Below are positions 1 to 4,222 of a stretch of DNA of 5,338 nucleotides, one piece after another (the stretch's first letter is position 1; each line of letters starts with the position of its first letter). The notes under the pieces are model-generated. The model was not told the origin of the DNA. It saw only the letters and a list, made by a program, of their open reading frames with translations, and did no database searches. The position numbers and the translations under genes were made by a program. Where the stretch lies: the NCBI GenBank assembly GCA_023415375.1, contig JAEZKW010000381.1:1-5338 (forward strand). Reading direction: 5' to 3'. This DNA comes from Bacillota bacterium (GTDB lineage: Bacteria > Bacillota > UBA4882 > UBA8346).

Positions 1-12
1 AACTAAGGCTCG

Positions 13-41
13 TTTATATATTATATCTATACAAATATACT
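13..41 (+). promoter_or_regulatory. Possible promoter of the first HTH regulator gene
   Basis: TTTATA (13-18) and TATACT (36-41) are separated by 17 bp and would start a transcript about 30 nt before the gene at 77. A second pairing, TATACA (28-33) and TATAGT (51-56), is also spaced by 17 bp but would start almost on the ribosome binding site. The DNA here is very AT-rich, so such matches arise easily by chance. Confidence 0.35.
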
Positions 42-76
42 TTTTGATGATATAGTGATAAAAGTAAGGAGGTATC

Positions 77-430
77 ATGATGATTACTACTACTCTAGGC
101 AAAACTATTGCCAAAAGGCGCAAAGAACTCGGCATAACCCAAGTTGATTTGGCATCTCAGGCCGGTACATCCCAAGGGTATATTTCGGATCTGGAAAATG
201 GGAAGATTCTCAATCCGACTATAGGAACACTTCTTAAAATTGCTACAATATTAAATCTTGAAAGCAGCAAGTTACTTTCGGAAATCAACCAATCCAAAGA
301 AGAGATTACCATCTATGGTGATCATGATAAAATCATTGATTTTGATGCGCTGGATGATGAAGGTAAACGACAAATCATAACCTTTTATGAATTTATAAAA
401 GATAAATATTCTATCAAAAAACCTAAGTAA
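77..430 (+). CDS. XRE-family HTH transcriptional regulator
   Basis: This is a predicted cytoplasmic DNA-binding regulator of 116-117 residues. The N-terminal half is a Cro/CI-type helix-turn-helix: a LGKTIAKRRKELGITQ opening, then DLASQAGTSQGYISDLENG as the turn and recognition helix, then TIGTLLKIATIL. The C-terminal part is acidic and then basic, with FDALDDEGKRQIITFYEFIK, a tail typical of small firmicute XRE regulators and probably used for dimerisation. Two adjacent ATGs (77 and 80) are possible. GGAGG at 68-72 is 4 nt from the first and 7 nt from the second, and 7 nt is the usual spacing in this window, so 80 may be the true start. It reads towards the small genes at 490 and 639 and may control them or itself. 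No ligand domain or peptidase domain is visible. The target is unknown. Confidence 0.88.
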   Translation: MMITTTLGKTIAKRRKELGITQVDLASQAGTSQGYISDLENGKILNPTIGTLLKIATILNLESSKLLSEINQSKEEITIYGDHDKIIDFDALDDEGKRQIITFYEFIKDKYSIKKPK

Positions 431-489
431 TTTCCATAATCCGCCGATATTAATAATACATTTTCTTGTATTAAAGGAGGAATATTCCA

Positions 490-642
490 ATGTTCGAAAA
501 TAACATGGAAGTATGGAAGTTCCCGGAACCCGTCAAAAAAGTAAAGATTAAAATCAACAACCTCATTGTCGTCGGTTGTACGGAAAAACGTCCTATAGAG
601 GACGTTTTTAATTTTACAATGCCGAAATCCACTGGGAAATGA
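490..642 (+). CDS. Small protein of unknown function (50 aa)
   Basis: I do not recognise this protein. The evidence that it is a gene is a strong ribosome binding site, AAAGGAGG at 473-480, 9 nt before the ATG, and its position 59 bp after an HTH regulator on the same strand. The product is lysine-rich in the first half (PEPVKKVKIKINN), has one cysteine, and contains no clear membrane segment or signal peptide. A 6-bp inverted repeat, AATACA/TGTATT (455-472), lies directly before the ribosome binding site and could affect initiation. The stop codon overlaps the ATG of the next small gene by four bases (ATGA), which suggests translational coupling. It may be co-transcribed with the regulator at 77-430, as I see no terminator between them. 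Confidence 0.5.
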   Translation: MFENNMEVWKFPEPVKKVKIKINNLIVVGCTEKRPIEDVFNFTMPKSTGK

Positions 643-721
643 CAGAATTTACCGATATTTTCGATTCAATTTCACTCGAAAGTACAATTTCCGTCATGTC
701 ATCGGTTTCATTTATCCCAGT
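631..721. repeat. Nested imperfect inverted repeat
   Basis: Three pairs of arms are nested around one centre: ACTGGGA (631-637) with TCCCAGT (715-721), ACCGAT (651-656) with ATCGGT (701-706), and TTTCGA (659-664) with TCGAAA (676-681). TGACA (640-644) can also pair with TGTCA (697-701). The whole could fold into a long interrupted hairpin in RNA or DNA. No T-run follows on the plus strand, so it is not a standard terminator. It might stabilise the 3' end of the small-gene transcript or be a mobile-element relic. Confidence 0.35.
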
Positions 722-731
722 CCGGCCTTGA
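639..731 (+). CDS. Very small coupled ORF (30 aa)
   Basis: The ATG at 639 overlaps the stop of the preceding gene as ATGA, the usual arrangement for translational coupling. The 30-residue product starts MTEFTDIFDSISLEST and ends SFIPVRP: acidic at the start, serine-rich in the middle, with a short hydrophobic and proline-containing end. There is no good ribosome binding site of its own (only GGG at 634-636), so it would depend on the upstream gene for translation. It could be a peptide partner of the upstream 50-residue protein or of the regulator at 77-430. It could also be chance, since a 31-codon frame is short. It overlaps a nested inverted repeat. Confidence 0.3.
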   Translation: MTEFTDIFDSISLESTISVMSSVSFIPVRP

Positions 732-783
732 GAAGATGGCCAAAATCCCATTTGAATTCGTCCCAGCTAGATATCCTTGTACC

Positions 784-1008
784 TCAGAAGTATAATTTAT
801 AATCAACATACTCTTGGTCTTCTCGAAAATGCCGGGAGGAGTTTCTCCATGCGGATTGAGTGGCCTTCTTTTTTCTCCGGTCGGGGAAACCCATTTTGAC
901 CTTTTCCCGCCACAGCTTAAACTCCCTCGGCGAAGCATTTCCGGCTTGAAGTTGTAAAAGTTGAATCAAATACCTTGTCAGCATTTTTTGTTCATTCACA
1001 CTCAGCAT
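784..1008 (-). CDS. Hypothetical protein (74 aa), end of the phage-like cassette
   Basis: I do not recognise this protein. It has a very good ribosome binding site (GGGAGG, with GGAGG at 1016-1020, 7 nt before the ATG). The N-terminal half, MLSVNEQKMLTRYLIQLLQL, reads as an amphipathic helix. The middle is strongly basic (REKVKMGFPDRRKKK), and the end is rich in charged and aromatic residues. The basic stretch would suit nucleic-acid binding, but that is inference. It lies downstream of the RinA/ArpU-like gene on the same strand, with an intrinsic terminator in between, so its expression may need its own promoter or readthrough. The C-terminal third could be frameshifted: another minus-strand frame stays open from the middle of this gene to 708. 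Confidence 0.55.
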   Translation of the reverse strand: MLSVNEQKMLTRYLIQLLQLQAGNASPREFKLWREKVKMGFPDRRKKKATQSAWRNSSRHFREDQEYVDYKLYF

Positions 1009-1063
1009 TAAAATTCCTCCCTCAAAGATTTGATATCAAAAGCCATCCTCTCTTGGAAAGCAA

Positions 1064-1099
1064 ATAAAAAAACGCCTCTGGCTAAAAGCCTCAGCGTTT
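1064..1099 (-). terminator. Intrinsic terminator, minus strand
   Basis: AAACGC (1070-1075) pairs with GCGTTT (1094-1099). Inside, GGCT (1080-1083) pairs with AGCC (1087-1090) around a 3-nt loop. Read on the minus strand, the stem runs directly into seven T (1066-1072), then ATTT. It would stop transcripts coming from the RinA/ArpU-like gene or from the possible promoter near 1157, before they reach the gene at 784-1008. Confidence 0.75.
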
Positions 1100-1156
1100 G
1101 CTGTAAAATGAATGTTCTATATCCAATTGGGATAATTAGTATATTTACCCATTACC

Positions 1157-1199
1157 ATAATACCACGTTTTTTTGAAAAAAGTGTGTCGATTTTGTGTC
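1157..1199 (-). promoter_or_regulatory. Possible activator-dependent promoter with an 11-bp direct repeat
   Basis: On the minus strand, TATTAT (1157-1162) could be a -10 box. No TTGACA-like -35 box is present at the expected place. Instead GACACA occurs twice (1194-1199 and 1183-1188) with an 11-bp period, one DNA turn, and the nearer copy overlaps the expected -35 position. This layout fits a regulator bound beside RNA polymerase. RinA/ArpU-type proteins of Gram-positive phages activate a promoter just downstream of their own gene, and such a gene lies at 1390-1788. That this protein binds here is inference. The transcript would reach the terminator at 1064-1099 after about 85 nt. Confidence 0.3.
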
Positions 1200-1389
1200 A
1201 GGAACTCTAGATCCCTCCAAATCAACAAAAAATTTCTACCTTTGCTGCTAGTCATAGGAAAATTATTGACGACCGTTGATAAGATAATGGCCGCCGGATA
1301 ACCAGGGGTTTTTTATTCTCTCCAACAATAAGATTATATATCATTTTTTATCACTTTTGGTGCCAGGAAAGTGCCCAACTCTAACTTAT

Positions 1390-1788
1390 TTAACTGGCGT
1401 TTTGGGCGTTATTCGCCTCCAGGTTTTCCAAACTTAAAAACCAGCGGGTTTTGGCTAGTACCGACTGACGCAGGCGGAAGGTTTCCCGGCGGGACCAATT
1501 TAATAAAACCGGCACCATTTCCATATCTTTTTCCTGAAAGTAACGGTATTCAATAAACAACCGCTCATCCCGGGTCATAATATCCAAACAGGCCTGAATC
1601 AATTTAATCTTGCGCTCCAGTTCCAACCTTTCAACAGCCATCGCCTCCACTTTACTGTGCTGATTATGATAAACCGGCGCTTGACTAAAAATTTGTACAT
1701 TCCTTGGTTGCAGTAAGTCCAATTTCATTTTCAGGCGCTTAAATGAGCGATACATCTGCTCTACTTCACGAAATCGATCTTGTTTCAT
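1390..1788 (-). CDS. RinA/ArpU-type phage late transcription regulator
   Basis: The 132-residue product resembles the RinA/ArpU group of Gram-positive phage and prophage regulators in length and layout. The N-terminal half is helical and charged (REVEQMYRSFKRLKMKLDLL, then a long ERLELERKIKLIQACL helix). Residues 72-117 look like sigma-factor region 4: TRDERLFIEYRYFQEKD, then VPVLLNWSRRETFRLRQSVL, where NWSRRETFRLRQ would be the recognition helix. Family members activate the promoter of the late (packaging and structural) genes. The start at 1788 has GGGG (1796-1799) 7 nt upstream. A longer form from GTG at 1845 has no ribosome binding site, and its extra residues read as translated leader. 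No terminase follows as would be usual, only a 74-residue unknown, which points to a degraded or truncated prophage. Confidence 0.7.
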   Translation of the reverse strand: MKQDRFREVEQMYRSFKRLKMKLDLLQPRNVQIFSQAPVYHNQHSKVEAMAVERLELERKIKLIQACLDIMTRDERLFIEYRYFQEKDMEMVPVLLNWSRRETFRLRQSVLAKTRWFLSLENLEANNAQNAS

Positions 1789-1922
1789 TTTTATTCCCCG
1801 CTTTATTTTTATCTTAATGATGTTTCTGTTTGTTTTATCTAACACTCTTGGGACTTTAGATATTTAACCATCTATGTTTTTCAATCTATATTGTAGTAAA
1901 CTGTCGCTAACACGGGTTACCC

Positions 1923-2129
1923 TCAAGCTATCACTTTTCCTTGTCTTTTACGTACCCGCCGCCCAACTCGCGTATAGGTCCTATGGCTCATTAGTTTCGC
2001 GATTTCATTCTGTTTCTCGACAACAGGTTGCAGCCCAACCTTTTCAGCCCATTCATCCAGATTATATGTAACGATTAAATCGATAACCATCCTCGGTTGT
2101 TCTAACCAAAGCGCCTCTATGATTTTCAT
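1923..2129 (-). CDS. Hypothetical phage-like protein (68 aa)
   Basis: I do not recognise this protein. The start at 2129 is chosen because AAGGG (2136-2140) lies 6 nt upstream. The frame is open to 2198, but those extra residues have no initiation signal. The product is mostly helical, with two tryptophans in MKIIEALWLEQ and YNLDEWAEKVGL. It ends in a very basic tail, with RTYTRVGRRVRKRQGK near residues 50-65, that could contact nucleic acid. It lies in the minus-strand cassette between the cysteine-rich protein and the RinA/ArpU-like regulator and is probably co-transcribed with them. The sequence just before its ATG (GGGATAAAAATGAAA) closely resembles that of the downstream gene (GGGGAATAAAAATGAAA). 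Confidence 0.6.
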   Translation of the reverse strand: MKIIEALWLEQPRMVIDLIVTYNLDEWAEKVGLQPVVEKQNEIAKLMSHRTYTRVGRRVRKRQGKVIA

Positions 2130-2168
2130 TTTTATCCCTTCTTTTTCATTTCCCTCATAACAATTCCT

Positions 2169-2200
2169 ATATGTGTGCAAAAAAAGATTGCAACACATAT
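2169..2200. repeat. Strong inverted repeat in the operon gap
   Basis: ATATGTGTGCAA (2169-2180) and TTGCAACACATAT (2188-2200) are inverted copies apart from one extra base, with a 7-nt loop. The minus-strand RNA of the operon could fold here, 39 nt before the start at 2129 and 61 nt after the gene at 2262-2462. There is no T-run after the stem in either direction, so a processing or stability element, or a protein-binding site, is more likely than a terminator. Confidence 0.45.
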
Positions 2201-2261
2201 CAATCTCCGCTATTACCTAACCAATAATTAATATCCACTAACTAGCAACTGCCTTGCCTTA

Positions 2262-2462
2262 TTAGGTCTCCAGATAATTCCGGGCCTCATCCGCAGGCGT
2301 AATAGCCCCAACAGCCTCTTTTAAACAATCGAATTCATTATGGATACAGATCCGCTTACCGTTTTCCCTAAACAATAGAGCTTCATCCCAGGATTGGATT
2401 TCCAAGCCGCACCCGGCGCATATCGCAACAGTCTGATAATCATCATAGGAACTCCCTATCAT
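2262..2462 (-). CDS. Small cysteine-rich protein, possible zinc-binding fold (66 aa)
   Basis: The start at 2462 is set by GGAGG (2470-2474), 7 nt upstream. An earlier TTG at 2486 lies before that site and is not supported. Residues C15 and C18 form a CxxC knuckle (ICAGCGLEI). C39, H41 and C46 (ICIHNEFDC) could complete a zinc site. This resembles the zinc-ribbon or treble-clef pattern of many small phage proteins. The rest is acidic, ending in a helix (TPADEARNYLE). It is the second gene of the minus-strand operon after the Cro-like gene, 114 bp downstream of it, with an operator copy at the upstream edge of that gap. Metal binding is inferred from residue spacing alone; a cellular role cannot be named. 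Confidence 0.65.
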   Translation of the reverse strand: MIGSSYDDYQTVAICAGCGLEIQSWDEALLFRENGKRICIHNEFDCLKEAVGAITPADEARNYLET

Positions 2463-2557
2463 TTCCAAGCCTCCTCTTCTTTGCAAAAATCAATGTCTTC
2501 ACATTTGACGTCTTCTCAACCTCCTCCCGGTCCAAATGACTTGTTGTCAAGGTCTTT

Positions 2558-2577
2558 AATGATTGCATTCATGCAAT
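2558..2577. promoter_or_regulatory. Operator copy at the 3' end of the Cro-like gene (O3)
   Basis: This is an exact 20-bp duplicate of the site at 2867-2886. Its core is the palindrome ATTGCATTCATGCAAT, with 7-bp arms around two bases. It overlaps the last base of the Cro-like stop codon. It could block transcription entering the downstream genes, control an internal promoter, or form a DNA loop with the two sites 240-310 bp away. Confidence 0.65.
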
Positions 2578-2798
2578 TAATTAACTATCACAAAAAAGTC
2601 TTCAAACTTTTTGGAAGGGTCGGCATTTAATAAACCCGCAATAAAATCAACACCAACTTTACTTTTACCCGTTCGAACCCGGTAAATCTGACTGGTGCTT
2701 AAACCAGTAAACACCGTTAACCCGGTTTTATTGATATCTAATTCCCTTTCCAGATTATCCAGCACTCCAGGCTTTAATTTAATCTCAGGACCTCTCAT
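2577..2798 (-). CDS. Small Cro-like HTH regulator (73 aa)
   Basis: The protein has the size and layout of a Cro-type repressor: one small helix-turn-helix domain and little else. Residues 13-57 hold the fold (LDNLERELDINKTGLTVFTGLSTSQIYRVRTGKSKVGVDFIAGLL). GLSTSQIYRVRTG is the turn and recognition helix, and the end (KKFEDFFVIV) is a typical final strand for such proteins. The start at 2798 has GAGGGGC (2804-2810) just upstream. An upstream start at 2828 would lie inside the operator and has no ribosome binding site. The gene is first in a minus-strand operon, divergent from a CI-like repressor, which is the classic phage switch arrangement. Its promoter has operators on both sides, so it is probably controlled by itself and by the divergent repressor. 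Confidence 0.8.
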   Translation of the reverse strand: MRGPEIKLKPGVLDNLERELDINKTGLTVFTGLSTSQIYRVRTGKSKVGVDFIAGLLNADPSKKFEDFFVIVN

Positions 2799-2813
2799 TT
2801 TTTGCCCCTCTCT

Positions 2814-2829
2814 ATTGCTTGCTTGCAAT
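2814..2829. promoter_or_regulatory. Operator variant over the Cro-like operon start region (O2)
   Basis: ATTGCTTGCTTGCAAT has the same ATTGC-N6-GCAAT frame and the same 16-bp length as the other two copies, but a different centre. It lies just downstream of the -10 box at 2833-2838, where transcription of the Cro-like operon would start. A protein bound here would block that promoter. Confidence 0.65.
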
Positions 2830-2832
2830 CAT

Positions 2833-2860
2833 AGTATATCATACTTAAAATAATTTTCAA
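2833..2860 (-). promoter_or_regulatory. Promoter of the Cro-like operon
   Basis: On the minus strand TTGAAA (2855-2860) is followed after 16 bp by TATACT (2833-2838). Each hexamer differs from consensus at one base. Operator O2 covers the expected start point and O1 lies 6 bp upstream of the -35 box. Confidence 0.7.
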
Positions 2861-2866
2861 TCTAAA

Positions 2867-2886
2867 AATGATTGCATTCATGCAAT
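2867..2886. promoter_or_regulatory. Central operator in the divergent promoter region (O1)
   Basis: This is the second identical 20-bp copy, with core ATTGCATTCATGCAAT. It contains the -35 box of the plus-strand repressor promoter (2872-2877) and lies immediately upstream of the minus-strand -35 box. A bound protein would shut off the repressor gene and might either help or hinder the Cro-like promoter. Confidence 0.7.
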
Positions 2887-2900
2887 GATTGTTGTATAAT
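2872..2900 (+). promoter_or_regulatory. Promoter of the CI-like repressor
   Basis: A perfect -10 box, TATAAT (2895-2900), is preceded after 17 bp by TTGCAT (2872-2877), a weak -35 box that is part of operator O1. The overlap implies direct control by whichever protein binds O1. Confidence 0.7.
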
Positions 2901-2936
2901 TTGGTTATCGAACAACATTAGGGAGTGTTTATTAAA

Positions 2937-3380
2937 ATGGATGCTGTGGAATTCGGAAAATATTTTTCGAGGCTACGGGAAAACGCTGGATATCCAACTC
3001 AAGCAGCGCTAGGAAAAGCCGCCGGAGTGGAAAATTCGACAATTTCAAGGATTGAAACCGGGGATACCAAAAATCCAAATATCTTGACTCTTCAAAAATT
3101 AGCCCCGCTGTTGGGGGTGCCTATTGAAACAATCATGGAAAACCTAGGCTATATCATGATTCAAACTCAAGATGGCTCTATAACCAAAAATAGTAATGGA
3201 GACATCATCAATTTTCACTTAAGCCCAGCCCTTGATGAAAAAGAGCTAGAGCTAATCACCGGTTTTCGTAACCTTTCCCCCCTCTCTCAGCAAACCGTGT
3301 TAAACCTGATAAACAGCTTAAAAGAAATTGATAAAGCCCAAAAGGCACAATCCGTAAGTACAGAAAAAGAGGTTGGTTAA
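2937..3380 (+). CDS. CI-like phage repressor, XRE family (147 aa)
   Basis: Residues 6-66 form a helix-turn-helix domain: FGKYFSRLRENAGYPTQ, then ALGKAAGVENSTISRIETG as the turn and recognition helix, then LTLQKLAPLLGVPIETIM. A linker follows (MIQTQDGSITKNSNGDIINF). The C-terminal part has a helix-rich region (ELELITGFRNLSPLSQQTVLNLINSL) like the regulatory or dimerisation tail of small XRE repressors. There is no S24/LexA-type Ser-Lys self-cleavage domain, so induction would not occur by RecA-stimulated self-cleavage; another trigger is expected. The ATG at 2937 is preferred, with GGGAG (2921-2925) 11 nt upstream. GTG at 2925 falls within the ribosome binding site. It diverges from the Cro-like operon, and together they make a two-promoter switch. 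Confidence 0.83.
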   Translation: MDAVEFGKYFSRLRENAGYPTQAALGKAAGVENSTISRIETGDTKNPNILTLQKLAPLLGVPIETIMENLGYIMIQTQDGSITKNSNGDIINFHLSPALDEKELELITGFRNLSPLSQQTVLNLINSLKEIDKAQKAQSVSTEKEVG

Positions 3381-3483
3381 GATTCAAAAGCAGCGCAGAT
3401 TATAAAGAATTACTGAAAATTTTAGGTAAAGCTTTCTTCTCACAAAATAAAATATAAGAACAGTCAAAGTAAGTAAAATTAAA

Positions 3484-3548
3484 GCGGCCAGTGGTTCCCC
3501 ATTGGTCGCATCTCTACTCCCTCCCAGCTCTATGACTGGGCTCATAGA
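3484..3548 (+). ncRNA. Possible structured RNA with alternative hairpins
   Basis: GCGGCCAGTGG (3484-3494) pairs with CCATTGGTCGC (3499-3509) over 11 pairs around a TTCC loop. Two of the pairs are G-U in plus-strand RNA and would be A-C mismatches in the other strand, so the structure is best read as plus-strand RNA. Downstream, CCCAG (3523-3527) can pair with CTGGG (3536-3540), while TCTATGA (3529-3535) can pair with TCATAGA (3542-3548). These two hairpins share bases and exclude each other, as in an RNA switch. No known RNA family is recognised and no T-run follows. It could be the 3' end of the repressor mRNA or a separate RNA. Confidence 0.3.
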
Positions 3549-3637
3549 TAAAATATTTCCACATCTCTAGAACAGTTCCTGCTTCTAAGAAAAAAATTTT
3601 AAAAAACAAGCCCTAAATTACCACTTAGAAAATACTT

Positions 3638-3659
3638 TTATCCACAGGAACTTAAGTTC
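3638..3659 (+). other. DnaA-box sequence next to a 12-bp palindrome
   Basis: TTATCCACA (3638-3646) matches the consensus DnaA box exactly. It is followed after one base by GAACTTAAGTTC (3648-3659), a perfect palindrome. An A/T-rich block lies about 30-50 bp before it. A weaker 7-of-9 match, ATTTCCACA, lies at about 3554-3562. One good box is not enough to call an origin; it could be a DnaA-responsive site or chance. Confidence 0.3.
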
Positions 3660-3714
3660 TAAAATTAGGAATCGAAAAAAATTTGGCAGGAAAAGTCATA
3701 CATGGTGAGTAAAA

Positions 3715-4116
3715 CTAAAGTAACGGATAAAGGTACTTTTCCTCTTTCTCAATCCTCTCCACAATTGCCTGCATCACCTTTTCCATTTCTTGAATAAACT
3801 CCCCAGGAGCATTTTTTATTTTTGAATCCGCTAAATATTTATTTCTATAATCACTAAAAGCTTGAGCTAAGCCTCCCATTTCGGCTGCAAATTGTCTACT
3901 GGTTTCTTGGATTTTCTGATCTTGTTTGTTCATCAGGTAAGGGTATATAAATTTATCTTCACTTGAGAGATGCATCGTAAGCTTGCCTAACAAAGTGCCT
4001 ATTAATAAAGAAATATCAAAAGCATTCTCAGTAACATTTTGAATGGAATTGTGCCTAATCAGATACTTAGTTAGCTTTATGATTTCAGAGTGTTGACGTT
4101 GAATAATCTCAAACAT
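3715..4116 (-). CDS. Hemerythrin-like (HHE) domain protein (133 aa)
   Basis: The protein is a single predicted four-helix bundle of the hemerythrin/HHE type, which in related proteins binds a di-iron centre and senses or carries oxygen, or handles iron and nitric oxide. Visible elements are H9 in the first helix (RQHSEII), H49 and E53 in an HxxxE motif (MHLSSEDKFIYPYL), and a final helix with RIEKEEKYLYPLL, where E125 or E126 could be a ligand. The last helix has E and R where many members have a histidine, so metal binding may be reduced or use a variant set of ligands. The start at 4116 has AAGGAGG (4124-4130) 7 nt upstream. It is monocistronic, cytoplasmic and unrelated to the phage cassette. 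A -10 box (4151-4156) and an inverted repeat (4176-4195) lie upstream. Confidence 0.75.
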   Translation of the reverse strand: MFEIIQRQHSEIIKLTKYLIRHNSIQNVTENAFDISLLIGTLLGKLTMHLSSEDKFIYPYLMNKQDQKIQETSRQFAAEMGGLAQAFSDYRNKYLADSKIKNAPGEFIQEMEKVMQAIVERIEKEEKYLYPLL

Positions 4117-4150
4117 ATTAAATCCTCCTTTTTTAATGTGTATGTATCGT

Positions 4151-4156
4151 ATTATA
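4151..4156 (-). promoter_or_regulatory. Likely -10 box of the hemerythrin-like gene
   Basis: A perfect TATAAT on the minus strand, 35 nt before the ATG at 4116. No -35 box is seen at 16-18 bp; that place is occupied by the inverted repeat 4176-4195, so a regulator may act there. Confidence 0.5.
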
Positions 4157-4170
4157 GTGATGCAAAGACC

Positions 4171-4195
4171 AAAAATCGGTAGCAGTGGCTACCGA
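4171..4195 (-). terminator. Perfect 8-bp hairpin: terminator or operator before the hemerythrin-like gene
   Basis: TCGGTAGC (4176-4183) and GCTACCGA (4188-4195) are perfect inverted copies around a 4-base loop. On the minus strand the stem is followed by five T (4171-4175), as in an intrinsic terminator. It also sits exactly where the -35 box of the hemerythrin-like promoter should be, so it may instead, or also, be an operator. Confidence 0.5.
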
Positions 4196-4222
4196 AAATA
4201 ATCAATAAAAAGTTTTCAACAT

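Larger units (their letters stand above)
1009..1389. other. Gene-poor gap after the RinA/ArpU-like gene
   Basis: Besides the terminator and the possible promoter, this 381-bp gap holds no convincing gene. On the minus strand, two short frames overlap by ATGA: 1252-1344 (30 aa, starting MIYNLIVGENKKPLVIRRP) and 1145-1255 (36 aa, starting MTSSKGRNFLLIWRD). Neither has a ribosome binding site. They may be relics of phage genes that normally follow the late regulator. CACGTTTTTTT/AAAAAAGTG near 1164-1184 forms an A/T-rich hairpin of unknown meaning. Confidence 0.4.
3381..3714. other. Gene-free region with structured and palindromic DNA
   Basis: No convincing gene lies between the repressor and the hemerythrin-like gene. 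The region contains the hairpins at 3484-3548, an A-rich block at 3588-3608, a DnaA-box sequence and a 12-bp palindrome near 3638-3659. No clear intrinsic terminator follows the repressor on the plus strand, nor the hemerythrin gene on the minus strand. It is the most likely place for a boundary between the phage-like cassette and the flanking DNA, though I could not find matching direct repeats that would mark an attachment site. Confidence 0.5.

Noticed and set aside
708..938. A minus-strand frame overlapping the 784-1008 gene
   Set aside because: No start with a ribosome binding site. The 784-1008 frame has an excellent one. A frameshift between them is possible but unproven.
1145..1255. 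A 36-residue minus-strand frame overlapping another short frame by ATGA
   Set aside because: There is no ribosome binding site, the composition is not protein-like, and it covers the possible promoter and direct repeat. It is mentioned only in the description of the gap.
2169..2200. A fourth copy of the switch operator
   Set aside because: It contains TTGCAA but lacks the ATTGC-N6-GCAAT spacing.
2443..2568. A 41-residue minus-strand frame starting MQSLKTLTTSHLDREE, and an 18-residue frame MNAIIKDLDNKSFGPGGG (2516-2572), in the gap after the Cro-like gene
   Set aside because: Both start inside operator O3 and have no ribosome binding site. The longer one runs into the well-supported cysteine-rich gene in another frame.
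3362..3457. Protein-like reading in the -1 frame past the end of the repressor (FKSSADYKELLKILGKAFF)
   Set aside because: It has no start codon, and the A-run before it does not make a standard slippery heptamer, so a frameshift extension is not supported. It could be a relic.
3484..3509. Intrinsic terminator of the repressor gene
   Set aside because: The stem is strong, but no T-run follows it on the plus strand.
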